NCBI GenBank assembly: GCA_965221505.1 | Contig: CBDCSI010000002.1 | Span: 62,001-126,000 of the forward strand | Direction of reading: 5' to 3' | Origin: CAZPXZ01 sp965221505 | GTDB taxonomy: Bacteria; Pseudomonadota; Alphaproteobacteria; Rhodobacterales; CAZPXZ01 | DNA: 64,000 nt | In this document: positions 44,216 through 53,269 of the stretch, one piece after another | Layout: the number at the start of each line of letters is the position of its first letter | How positions within the stretch are numbered: position 1 is the stretch's first letter | Program-made: the position numbers and the translations under genes | Notes under the pieces: generated by a model | Told to the model about the DNA's origin: nothing | Seen by the model: the letters and a program-made list of their open reading frames with translations, nothing else | The model's database searches: none

Positions 44216-47180
44216 GGAGACGCTCGCCCGCCGGATCGAACATGTGCGGCGAGACGATTTCGACCGCCGTCTCCGTCCCGCGCACCGGGTCCGCGGCGAC
44301 CAGCGTCCGCGGCCCGGAATCCGCCGCTCCGCCCAGCGCGAAGCCGAGACCGATCCAGTGCCCCAGCGCCGGGGAATGCGTCACTGCCGTGATCCAGCCG
44401 ACGCCGTGGCCGCGCACCTCGCCGCGCTCGCAGAGAATCGCGCCCGAGCGGAACGTCTTCGAACGGTCGGCCGGCAGGATTCCCACCAGTTTCGGCCGAT
44501 CCTCGCCGAGAAGCTCGGGCCGGCTCGCCAGCGTCCGGCCGACATACGCCTTCTTCCGGGACGCCATGCGGCCGAGACCGGCGTCGGCCAGCGTCACGCG
44601 TCCGTCCAGTTCCGCGGCCGTCACGTGGCCCTTCTCGATGCGCAGCGCCCCCAGCGCCTCCAGTCCGTAGAGCGAGCCTCCCTCCGCCTCGACCGCCGTC
44701 CGAAGCGCCTCCATGGCAGCCTCGCCGTAGTCGGCGCCGACATAGACCTCGTAGCCCAACTCGCCCGAGAAGCTGATCCGGGCGATGCGGCAGCGCACGG
44801 CTCCGCCGGAAACCGCCAGGCGGCCCTCTCGCACGCCCATGAACGGGAACGCCTCGTCGCCGAGGTCGATCCCCTCCACCGTCGCCTCCAGGACGGCCCG
44901 GGCACGCGGTCCCGCGACCGACGCGCCGGACCACTGGTCCGTGACCGAGGTCAGATGCACCCGGAACTCCCGCAACCGCGTCGCCAGCAACCCTTCGAGC
45001 CAGGCCATCACCCGCGCGGCCTGCGCCGTGGTGGTGGTCATGAACCAGTCGGTCTCGCCGATCCGCCAGGTCGTGCCGTCGTCCAGGACGAACCCGTCGT
45101 CGCGTAGCATGACTCCGTAGCGAGCCCGACCGACCGGCAGGGCCGAGAAGCCGTTCACGTACACGGCGTCCAGAAACCGGCCCGCATCCGGCCCCTGTAC
45201 GGCGATCTTGCCGAGGGACGACACGTCGGCGAGTCCGACGCGTTCCCGGACGACGGCCGCCTCCCGAACGTAGGCCTCGTCGAGGCCCTCGCCTTCGAGC
45301 GGATAGTATTGCGGGCGGCGCCACACGCCGGCCTCGATCATCACGGACGCGTTGCGGTAATGCCATGCGTGCGCCGGCACGCGGCGAACGGGGCGGAAAG
45401 CGCGGCCCCGCGCCCGCCCGGCCATCGCCCCGATCTCGACCGGATCGTAGGGCGGACGAAACCCCGTGACGCCGCATTCCGGCAGGGCCACGCCGCGCGC
45501 CTCGGCGAGAATGCCGAGCCCGACCACGTTCGACGTCTTGCCCTGATCCGGCGACATTCCGAGGGTCGTGTAGCGCTTGACGTGCTCCGCCTCGTAGTAT
45601 CCCTCCTCCGCCGAGAGCCGAATGTCGGCCGCCGTGACGTCGTTTTGCAGGTCGACGAAGCTCTTTGCGCCGCGGGAGCCGGGCAGCCGGACCTCGTAGA
45701 TCGGCCGGAGCGGCTCCCGCCATCCGCCGGGCGCCGGCATCGGAAGCGATTCCGCCGCGACGCCGAGCGCGCGGGCCGCGCGCGCCGCCGCCGAGCGGCC
45801 GGAACGGCACGCCGCATCCGCGTCCCAGATCCCGCGCGCCGCGCCCGCGACCTCGACCCCGTCCATGTCGTCCGGCGGCAGAAACGCGGCGAGAGCGTCG
45901 TTCCAGACCGGACGGACGCCGCGGTGGCAGATGAGGTGCACCGCCGGGTTCCACCCGCCCGACACGCCGACGACGTCGCATGGGACGCGGCGGCTGGCGC
46001 CGCCCGCCACCGGTTCGAGCACGGCGCCGCGGACGCCGCGCCGCCCGGTCGCGCTCACCGGCACGTGCCCCCGAAGCAGGTCGAACCTCTCGGCCGGAGG
46101 CCCGCCGCTCCCGCTTCGCGTATCCGCAAGCGTCACCTGGAGTCCCGCCCGCGCCAGGTCGCCGGCGACCCCGTAGGCGGAATCGTTGTTGGTCGCGACG
46201 AGCACTCGAGCGCCGCAGGCGACGCCGAACCGGTTGAGATAGGCCCGGAGGGCGGTCGCGCTCATGACGCCCGGAAGGTCGTTGCAGCGGAACGCGAAGC
46301 CGCGTTCCGTCGCGCCCGCGGCGACGACGGTGCGGCGCGCGCGCACGACGCGGAAGCGTCCTCGAACGTCGTGCTCTCCCCTCTCGCCGTCGGCCTCCGG
46401 GCGCTCGATCAGTCCCGCCACGCCGCCGTCGTAGAGCCCGAACGCAGTGGTCCGGTACAGGATTCTGACGCCAGGACGGGAAGCGAGCGCCGCCAGCCGG
46501 GCCGCGGTCCAGGCGTCCGAGGGCGCGCCCTCGATCTCGGCCGATTCGAACAGCAGGCTTCCGCCCGGGCGGAAGTCCCGTTCGACGAGAAGGACGTCGA
46601 GGCCCGCTTCGGAGGCGGTTTCCGCCGCGGCCAGGCCGGCCGGGCCGGCGCCGACCACCAGCACGTCGCAAAAGTCGTTCGCCCGCTCGTAACAGTCCGG
46701 ATCCGGCTCGCGCGAGGCCCGTCCCATCCCGGCGGCGCGCCGAACGAACCGCTCGCAGAACATCCAGAATCCGGTTCCCCGAACGGGCCCCATGAAGGTC
46801 TTGTAGTAGAACCCGGCGGGCAGGAAGGGGGAGAGGATTCCGGCGACCGCGCCGAAGTCGAGGCGAACGCCGGGCCACGCGTTCTGGCCCCGCACGTCCA
46901 TTCCGTCCGCGAGTTCGAGCGTGGTGGCCCTGGCGTTGGGCGTCGTCCTCGCCCCGGAGCCCAGGGTGACGTAGGCGCCCGGCTCCTCGACCCCGGCGGA
47001 CCAGACCCCGCGCGGCCGATGATACTTGAAGCTGCGGCCCAGGATCCGTTCGCCGGAGGCGAGGAGCGCGGACGCGACCGTGTCGCCGGCGTATCCCGAG
47101 CGGGCCTGGCCGTCCCAGGTGAAGCGGACGGGTCGCTCGCGGTCGATCAGGCCGCCCGTATCCAGACGATAGCCGGTCAC
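44208..47180 (-). CDS. soxA (sarcosine oxidase alpha): Heterotetrameric sarcosine oxidase, alpha subunit
   Basis: 990 residues from a GTG that overlaps the delta stop (GTGA), with AGGAG upstream. An N-terminal ferredoxin-like domain (RFTWDGQARSGYAGDTVASALLASG) comes first, then an NAD-binding domain (DVLVVGAGPAGLAAAETA, ~175-195), and a C-terminal glycine-cleavage T-protein domain that binds folate (from ~610 on). The enzyme converts sarcosine, oxygen and tetrahydrofolate to glycine, 5,10-methylene-THF and peroxide. The name soxA here is unrelated to the sulfur-oxidation SoxA at 14.6 kb. Confidence 0.94.
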   Translation of the reverse strand: MTGYRLDTGGLIDRERPVRFTWDGQARSGYAGDTVASALLASGERILGRSFKYHRPRGVWSAGVEEPGAYVTLGSGARTTPNARATTLELADGMDVRGQNAWPGVRLDFGAVAGILSPFLPAGFYYKTFMGPVRGTGFWMFCERFVRRAAGMGRASREPDPDCYERANDFCDVLVVGAGPAGLAAAETASEAGLDVLLVERDFRPGGSLLFESAEIEGAPSDAWTAARLAALASRPGVRILYRTTAFGLYDGGVAGLIERPEADGERGEHDVRGRFRVVRARRTVVAAGATERGFAFRCNDLPGVMSATALRAYLNRFGVACGARVLVATNNDSAYGVAGDLARAGLQVTLADTRSGSGGPPAERFDLLRGHVPVSATGRRGVRGAVLEPVAGGASRRVPCDVVGVSGGWNPAVHLICHRGVRPVWNDALAAFLPPDDMDGVEVAGAARGIWDADAACRSGRSAAARAARALGVAAESLPMPAPGGWREPLRPIYEVRLPGSRGAKSFVDLQNDVTAADIRLSAEEGYYEAEHVKRYTTLGMSPDQGKTSNVVGLGILAEARGVALPECGVTGFRPPYDPVEIGAMAGRARGRAFRPVRRVPAHAWHYRNASVMIEAGVWRRPQYYPLEGEGLDEAYVREAAVVRERVGLADVSSLGKIAVQGPDAGRFLDAVYVNGFSALPVGRARYGVMLRDDGFVLDDGTTWRIGETDWFMTTTTAQAARVMAWLEGLLATRLREFRVHLTSVTDQWSGASVAGPRARAVLEATVEGIDLGDEAFPFMGVREGRLAVSGGAVRCRIARISFSGELGYEVYVGADYGEAAMEALRTAVEAEGGSLYGLEALGALRIEKGHVTAAELDGRVTLADAGLGRMASRKKAYVGRTLASRPELLGEDRPKLVGILPADRSKTFRSGAILCERGEVRGHGVGWITAVTHSPALGHWIGLGFALGGAADSGPRTLVAADPVRGTETAVEIVSPHMFDPAGERLHG

Positions 47181-47473
47181 CCTTCGCTCCTCTCCCGGCG
47201 CAGCGCCGCTTCCAGATCGGGATGCGCGGGCGACACGCTCAGGATCTCGTGGGTGCAGGTGTCGCGCTCGACTTCCAGCCACATCCGGCAGCCTTGGGAA
47301 TGCTGCCAGTATTCCCGGTGGGGACCGGCCGGGTTCCGGCGAAGAAACACGGCGCGGTGCCACGCCGCCCGGTCTTCGTCCCCGAGCGCCGGCCAGAGGA
47401 CGGTCGCGTCGCCCTCGTAGGAGAACTCGGCGTGGTCCCGCGGGCCGCAGAAGGGACAGGCGATCCGGAGCAT
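47177..47473 (-). CDS. soxD (sarcosine oxidase delta): Heterotetrameric sarcosine oxidase, delta subunit
   Basis: 98 residues, normal for this zinc-binding subunit. Cysteine/histidine ligands are seen in IACPFCGPRDHAEF near the start and in the HSQGCRMW segment. It lies 12 nt after the beta gene and overlaps the alpha start. Confidence 0.93.
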   Translation of the reverse strand: MLRIACPFCGPRDHAEFSYEGDATVLWPALGDEDRAAWHRAVFLRRNPAGPHREYWQHSQGCRMWLEVERDTCTHEILSVSPAHPDLEAALRRERSEG

Positions 47474-47485
47474 CCGCGGGCCTCG

Positions 47486-48751
47486 CTAGTGCAGCCTCGG
47501 GACAGGGCCGACGCCCTTTTCGTCGATATGCAGTCCGCGCTCGAAACGGTCGAGGGTAAAGGCGGAATTGAACTCGTGCGGGCGGTCGTTGGCGATCGTG
47601 TGCGCAAAGCACCAGCCGGACGCCGGCGTGGCCTTGAACCCGCCGTAGTTCCAACCGGCGTTCAGATAGAGTCCGTCTATGGGCGTGCGGCAGATGAAGG
47701 GCGAGCCGTCCATCGACATGTCCATGACCCCCGCCCACTGCCGCACCAGCCGCACCCGCCCCAGGCACGGCATCAGCATCGTCGCGCAGCTGGCTACGTC
47801 CTCGACGATCGGCAGGTTGCCGCGCTGGGCGTAGGAGTTGTACCCGTCCAGATCGCCGCCCATCACCATTCCGCCCTTGTCGGACTGGCTGATGTAGAAA
47901 TGTCCGCCCGGAACGCCGTAGGCGACCACCACGTCGAGGAGCGGTTTCAGCGGCTCGGAAACGAAGGCCTGCAGCTTGTGGCTCTCGATCGGCAACGGAC
48001 CCAGCCCGGCCTTCGCGGCGACGCGGGAGGTGTTGCCGGCGACCGCCAGGCCGATTTTTTCGGCCCGGATCTCGCCCCGGTCGGTCTCCACGCCCACGAT
48101 TCGGCCGGCCTCGCGCAGGAAACCGGTGACCTCGCAGCGCTGGACGATGTCCACGCCGAGTCCGTCTGCGGCCCGCGCGTAGCCCCACGCCACAGCGTCG
48201 TGCCGCGCCGTGCCGGCCCGGCGTTGGCGAACCGCGCCGTGGATGCGGAACCGGGCGTCCGGCGCGTAGTCGAGATGCGGCAAGAGCCGCATCACCTCGT
48301 CGCGAGACAGGAGTTCGGCGTCGATTCCGTTCAGCCGCATGACGTTCGCCCGTCGGGCGGCCGCGTCGCGCTCCGTCGGGCCGTAGAACAGGCCGATCAG
48401 TCCGCGCTGGCTGAACATGACGTTGTAGTTCAACTCTCGGGAGAGGTCCTCCCAGAGCTTCAGCGAATGCTCGTAAAACTCGGTGTTGCCCGGCATCATG
48501 TAGTTCGAGCGCACGATCGTGGTGTTGCGCCCGACGTTGCCGGAGCCGATCCAGTTCTTCTCCAGCACCGCCACCCGCCGGACCCCGTGGCGCCGGGCGA
48601 GGTAGTAGGCCGTGGCGAGACCGTGGCCGCCCCCGCCGACGACGATCGCGTCGTAGGCCGGCTTCGGATCCGGGCTGCGCCAGGCCTGCGACCAGGACCG
48701 CTGCCCCGTCAGACCGTTCCAGAACAGGGACCAGGCGGAGTATCGTCTCAT
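47486..48751 (-). CDS. soxB (sarcosine oxidase beta): Heterotetrameric sarcosine oxidase, beta subunit
   Basis: 421 residues from the ATG at 48751. FAD site AIVVGGGGHGLATAYYLARRHG, then the block NWIGSGNVGRNTTIVRSNYM that holds the covalent-FMN histidine region of the family, and RQWAGVMDMSMDGSPFI and NAGWNYGGFKATPASG near the end. It is the catalytic DAO-type subunit where the N-methyl group is oxidised. Gene order beta-delta-alpha-gamma is the standard soxBDAG operon. Confidence 0.94.
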   Translation of the reverse strand: MRRYSAWSLFWNGLTGQRSWSQAWRSPDPKPAYDAIVVGGGGHGLATAYYLARRHGVRRVAVLEKNWIGSGNVGRNTTIVRSNYMMPGNTEFYEHSLKLWEDLSRELNYNVMFSQRGLIGLFYGPTERDAAARRANVMRLNGIDAELLSRDEVMRLLPHLDYAPDARFRIHGAVRQRRAGTARHDAVAWGYARAADGLGVDIVQRCEVTGFLREAGRIVGVETDRGEIRAEKIGLAVAGNTSRVAAKAGLGPLPIESHKLQAFVSEPLKPLLDVVVAYGVPGGHFYISQSDKGGMVMGGDLDGYNSYAQRGNLPIVEDVASCATMLMPCLGRVRLVRQWAGVMDMSMDGSPFICRTPIDGLYLNAGWNYGGFKATPASGWCFAHTIANDRPHEFNSAFTLDRFERGLHIDEKGVGPVPRLH

Positions 48752-48888
48752 GTCCGATGCCACCGTCCTGTCCCTGCCGGATGGGCGCCCGACGTTGCCG
48801 CAGCCGCCGCGCACCGGACGGTAGCGGTTCGTGGAACGGGACCGTAGCGCCGTCTCTTTCGAGCGCAAGTGCCGCCGAATCCCGCCGT

Positions 48889-49734
48889 TCAACCGTGCGG
48901 AGGCCGCCACGAAACCCCGCCGCGCATCCGCCCCGATCCGTCGCCGCCCTCGATCCAGAGCGCCATCCCGTCCTCGCGCGGCGCCCCGCAGGCGCGGAAG
49001 GTCTCGACGTGAAAGACCGGCGCCTCCGCCCGGTATTCGAACCGGCGGATTCGCCGGCCCTCCTCCGCGGCCGCGGTCTGCGCCAGATCGAACATCGCGC
49101 TCGCGAGGAGCGGGCCGTGCACCACCAGCCCCGGATACCCCTCCACGGTGCGGCACCAGTCGAGGTCGTAGTGGATTCGGTGGGCGTTGTACGTCAGCGC
49201 CGAGTAGCGGAACAGCATCCGCTCGTCCGCCTGCCAGTCGCGACTCCGGGACGCGGCCTCGCCCGGTTCGAATCCGGCCGCCGGCGCTCCCTTCTCCCGC
49301 GCCGTGCGATAGACGATCGTCTGCCGCTCCTCGAGTCCGCCCATGGCGTGCCGAACGGCGACGAAACAGAGCGGTCCCGATCGTCCCCGCTTCGACTCGA
49401 CGGACTCGATCCGGGAGACGCGCTCCGCGGATCGCCCGATCCGCGGGGCCGGCTCTCCGATCTCGAAGGAGCCGGCCGCCCACATCCGGCTCGGCAACGG
49501 GACCGGCGGCATGAACTGCCCGCGCGCCAGATGGCCGTCCGGTCCGAGAGACGTATGACGGTGCGCTGCGAGAAAATACGCCCAGTTCCAGGTCGCCGGC
49601 AGCGGGTCGCCGAACTGCGGCGCCGCCGCCTCGAGCTCCAGCGCCCCGGCGAGCGCTGCGGCGCGCCAGGCGTCGAGCGTATCCGCGACGCGATCCCCGC
49701 GCCCGATCCAGTCGCTCCAGTCCGATCGCGTCAC
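48889..49734 (-). CDS. MaoC/FAS1-type hydratase, mesaconyl-C4-CoA hydratase-like
   Basis: 281 residues from a GTG. A two-part hot-dog protein: an N-terminal MaoC_dehydrat_N half (NWAYFLAAHRHTSLGPDG, then FMPPVPLPSRMWAAG) and a C-terminal half with the catalytic block LFRYSALTYNAHRIHYD and GYPGLVVHGPLLASAMFDL. This is the HTD2/mesaconyl-C4-CoA (3-methylfumaryl-CoA) hydratase type. It lies 66 nt after an IlvD/Edd dehydratase, suggesting a role in converting an unsaturated or hydroxy-acid CoA thioester. The pathway is not identified. Confidence 0.82.
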   Translation of the reverse strand: MTRSDWSDWIGRGDRVADTLDAWRAAALAGALELEAAAPQFGDPLPATWNWAYFLAAHRHTSLGPDGHLARGQFMPPVPLPSRMWAAGSFEIGEPAPRIGRSAERVSRIESVESKRGRSGPLCFVAVRHAMGGLEERQTIVYRTAREKGAPAAGFEPGEAASRSRDWQADERMLFRYSALTYNAHRIHYDLDWCRTVEGYPGLVVHGPLLASAMFDLAQTAAAEEGRRIRRFEYRAEAPVFHVETFRACGAPREDGMALWIEGGDGSGRMRGGVSWRPPHG

Positions 49735-49800
49735 CGGCGCGTTCCCCCCGTATCCGGTGCGCTCCGCGAATGCGTGACCCCGCTCCGCAAGGCGACCCCC

Positions 49801-51546
49801 TCAGCCGCTCCGCGCTTCGGGCGGCGCCGACCCGAACCCGACCGGGCGAAGCAGGGCGAAGTCGCAACCCTCGTCGGCCTGCAACACCTCCTCGGCGAAA
49901 AGCCGGTCGTAGCCGCGCTTCGCGGGCGCGCCCCGACGGGCTTCCCACTGCTTCCGTCGAGCCGCCATCTCCTCCGGCCCGACACGGAGATCGAGGCGGC
50001 GTTCGGCCACCGAAATCGAGATGCGGTCGCCGCTTCGAACGAGCGCCAGCGGACCGCCCGCGGCCGCCTCCGGCGAGACGTGTAGCACGACGGTCCCGAA
50101 GGCGGTTCCGGACATGCGCGCATCCGAGACGCGGATCATGTCCCGCACGCCGGCGGCGGCCAGCTTTCGGGGAATGGGCAGATACCCCGCCTCGGGCATG
50201 CCGGCCGGACTCCTCGGGCCGGCGTTCTGCAGCACCAGGACGTCGCCGGGCTCCACGTCCAGATCCGGATCGTCGATGCGGGCCGCCAGGTCTTCCAGCG
50301 AGGCGAACACGACCGCGCGCCCCTCGGTCTCGAACAGCGACGGATCGGCGGCGGACCGCTTCAGGATGGCCCCCCGCGGAGCGAGGGTACCGTAGAGGGC
50401 CACCAGACCGCCTTGCGGCTCGACCGGATCGGACGCACAACGGACGACGTCGCCCTTCGGCGCAGGGGCCGCTCCGGCGATGCGCGCGCCGAGCGTCTCT
50501 CCCGTGACCGTCGGACAGTCGAGGTCCAGGAGCGGCTCCAATTCCTGCAGCACCGCAGTGAGGCCGCCGGCGGCGAAGAAATCCTCCATGTAGTGCGGCC
50601 CGGTCGGCTTCAGGTTCACCAGCACAGGGGTGGCGTCCGAGAGTTCGTTGAGCCAGGAGAGCGGCAGGTCGATTCCCGCCCGGCCCGCGATCGCAGTGAG
50701 ATGGATGACCGCGTTGGTCGAGCCGCCGAGCGCCAGGACGACCCGAAGGGCGTTGCCGACGGACGCCCGCGTGACGATTTCGCTCGGGCGCACCGGGCGC
50801 TCGACGAGCCGAACAGCCGCGCGCCCCGTCTCTTCCGCCGCCCGGAGACGGTCGGCGTGAACCGCAGGAATTGCCGCGGTTCCGGGCAGCGTCATGCCGA
50901 GCGCCTCGGCCACGCAAGCCATGGTGGACGCGGTGCCCATGACCGGACAGGTGCCGGCCGTGGTCGCGAGCCGCCCCTCGATCGCGGAGATTTGCGCCCG
51001 GTCGATCCGGCCGGCGCGATACTGGTGCCAGAACCTGCGGCAATCCGTGCAGGCGCCGAGGCGCTCCGTACCGTGGCGGCCCGTCGTCATCGGGCCCGCG
51101 ACCAGCTGGATCGAAGGTCGGTCCGCCGACACCGCCCCCATCAACTGGGCCGGGACCGTCTTGTCGCAGCCGCCCATCAGCACCACGGAGTCCATCGGCT
51201 GGGCCCGGATCATCTCCTCGGTATCCATCGACATGAGGTTGCGGAACTTCATGCTGGTCGGGCTCAGGAACGCCTCCCCGAGCGAGACGGTCGGAAACTC
51301 GATCGGCAGCGCCCCGGCGCACAGGACCCCGCGCTTCACCGCCTCGAGCAGCTCCGGAAAATGCCGGTGGCAATTGTTGAACCCGGACGCGGTATACGCG
51401 ATGCCCACCACCGGTCGGGCGAGCGTCGAATCGGTGTAGCCCATCGACCTGGCGAAGGAGCGCCGGAGATAGAGCGCAAATCCGGAGTCGCCGTAGTGGG
51501 TCAGCCCGCCCGACAGCCCCTGCCCCGTGCCTGCTTCGTCCGCCAC
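49801..51546 (-). CDS. IlvD/Edd family dehydratase, L-arabinonate dehydratase-like
   Basis: 581 residues from the GTG at 51546, which has GGAGG at proper spacing; the GTG six bases earlier does not. Fe-S and family motifs are GFNNCHRHFPEL, LMGGCDKTVPAQLMGA, GTCPVMGTASTMA and SDARMSGTAFGTVVLHVSPEAAAGGPL. It fits the sugar-acid branch of the family (arabinonate/xylonate/gluconate) better than true IlvD. It is distinct from the dehydratase at 3.1 kb. It may head a unit with the hydratase and sarcosine oxidase genes downstream. Confidence 0.88.
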   Translation of the reverse strand: MADEAGTGQGLSGGLTHYGDSGFALYLRRSFARSMGYTDSTLARPVVGIAYTASGFNNCHRHFPELLEAVKRGVLCAGALPIEFPTVSLGEAFLSPTSMKFRNLMSMDTEEMIRAQPMDSVVLMGGCDKTVPAQLMGAVSADRPSIQLVAGPMTTGRHGTERLGACTDCRRFWHQYRAGRIDRAQISAIEGRLATTAGTCPVMGTASTMACVAEALGMTLPGTAAIPAVHADRLRAAEETGRAAVRLVERPVRPSEIVTRASVGNALRVVLALGGSTNAVIHLTAIAGRAGIDLPLSWLNELSDATPVLVNLKPTGPHYMEDFFAAGGLTAVLQELEPLLDLDCPTVTGETLGARIAGAAPAPKGDVVRCASDPVEPQGGLVALYGTLAPRGAILKRSAADPSLFETEGRAVVFASLEDLAARIDDPDLDVEPGDVLVLQNAGPRSPAGMPEAGYLPIPRKLAAAGVRDMIRVSDARMSGTAFGTVVLHVSPEAAAGGPLALVRSGDRISISVAERRLDLRVGPEEMAARRKQWEARRGAPAKRGYDRLFAEEVLQADEGCDFALLRPVGFGSAPPEARSG

Positions 51547-53269
51547 GCGCACCTCCCATCCCCGGTGTCCGGCCGGCCTTCCGTCCCCGAACGGTCGCGG
51601 CCGGCTCGCCGGTGGCCGATCATACTGCGAACGGGCCGTGCGGAATGCGGAACGCCGGCAGAGACAGGCGAAGGCGAGCCGGTCGTCGACCGGGGTCCCG
51701 GCCTCGATCGACGGTCAAACCGGATTCGCCGCCCCGTCGCGACCGTACCCTGAATCCGTAGCGATGCGTTCGCGCAGGTCGATCGCTGCACTTCCGGTCA
51801 ATTGGCTACTCTCTCCTGCGACGATCGGGGTTCCGGTCGAAGTTCGCGCGTCGAACGACGGAGCGACGCCGTCGGGCGGCGTCGGACCGCGGCTCCGGGG
51901 ATGAAGCGTAGCGGCGCGCTGCGCCGGCTTGCGTCGTGCGAGTCTCCCGATCGGGGTTGGCCGGAGGTTCGGACGACGCCGACGCTGGGCCCGCCGACCC
52001 TGCGCGGGCTCGAGTCGGAGTCCGACGACTCGGTGGCGGAGACGGACCCGGGTCCTTGCGAATCGGTTCGGCGACACGAGGCGCGCGACATCGGCGGTTG
52101 GCATGGGCGGACTGCCCGTCGGCACCGGGAGGGCCAGGAGCGAACGGTTTCGTCGGAGACGGCGATCAGGGAGCTGCTGTTTCCGCATCATGACGAGGCT
52201 GCGGCGCGGGAGCGAGCGAAGGACAAGGCGCATGGGGGCGCAGGTCCCGGCTCTGTCGCCGTCGCTGGCACCGACCCGGGGCCGCCGGGCGGCGTTCGGC
52301 GTCGATCGGGCTATCGGAGGCGTCCGTGGCACAGGCGACGCCGGACAAGGGGAATACGAACGATCCTTCGTTCGAGCCGGTGGCGTCGGCGACCTGTCGT
52401 TCGGCGCTGGGCACGCCCCCGGAGAGCGCGGCGACCAGCCGCTCGCCGTCCACGTCCCGCAGATCGGGACGAAGGAGCGTTCGGAGATGCGAGGCGGCGA
52501 CGCTTCGGCCATGGAGGGCAACGCGCGGACGCTTGCGACGGCAGCGAAGGCACTTCCCGCTTCTGCGCGACGTTTGCAAGTTCGCGGCAACTCGGCCGGG
52601 CACGGCCGGGACGCATTTCGGAACTGCGATCCTCGGGAGTCCCGGTCGAATTCTGCGCAACGCCTCGGGGCGATCGGATTCGCGATTTCGGACGTTCGCT
52701 CCGGAAATTTGCGGAAAGCGGTGGCGTAGGTCCCGGACGCAGACCGGCAACTCCTGGTGCGCCGGGAGCTCGAATATCCGAAGGAAGACGGGAAGCCCGT
52801 GCAGGTCGTCGAGGTTGCGGAGGTTCGGGCGGCCGTCGAAGTGAATTCGGTCTCCAGCGGGAACGGTGGCGGCAAGCGAGAAGAGAGCGTTCGACATGTC
52901 GTCCGTCGACGGGAGTCGGCGAACGGGTTCGGTACGGACGAAGAGGAGATCCCCGACAACGGGAGAGCCGACGCTTCGCACGCGCGTGCCGGCGGCCGAC
53001 TTCCCGCGCAACTACCCCGCCCGGGTACAGTGGCCCGCCGGAACCACGGGACAGGCCGAGTCCCGTTCCCAAATCACCCGCGAGATCCACATGTCCAGGA
53101 TCGCGTCGGCAGCCCGGCATCACGCTCGAGACGAGGCGAAGCGGCCTTTGGAAGAGGCCAGCTGGGCAATCGGACCGATGATCCGGGAACCGGGCAACGG
53201 ATTGACTCGCGCTCCGTTGGGTGCCAATAATCGTCGTCCAAGAGTTCTTTTCGACAGGAACCTCGCAAA
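51547..53269. other. Long gene-poor stretch before the FN3 surface protein
   Basis: About 1.7 kb with no convincing gene. Open frames exist on both strands (for example 51802-53181 plus, 51715-52959 minus) but their translations are dominated by Arg, Ser, Pro and Gly, lack any recognised motif and look like GC-driven shadows. It contains one copy (53156-53184) of a 29-bp sequence repeated at 57160-57188. It could be a decayed gene or a large regulatory region. Confidence 0.5.
53156..53184. repeat. 29-bp imperfect direct repeat, copy 1
   Basis: Starts GGCCAGCTGGGCAATCGG and ends ATCC; 25 of 29 positions match the copy at 57160-57188, and all four differences are transitions. It lies ~85 nt before the FN3 protein gene. 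Confidence 0.5.

Noticed and set aside
47222..48847. Open frame of 541 codons on the plus strand
   Set aside because: It is antisense to sarcosine oxidase beta and delta and arises from codon bias in GC-rich DNA.
51802..53181. Open frame of 459 codons on the plus strand and its minus-strand counterparts in the same region
   Set aside because: Composition is dominated by Arg, Gly, Pro and Ser, there is no motif or clear ribosome site, and several frames are open at once.
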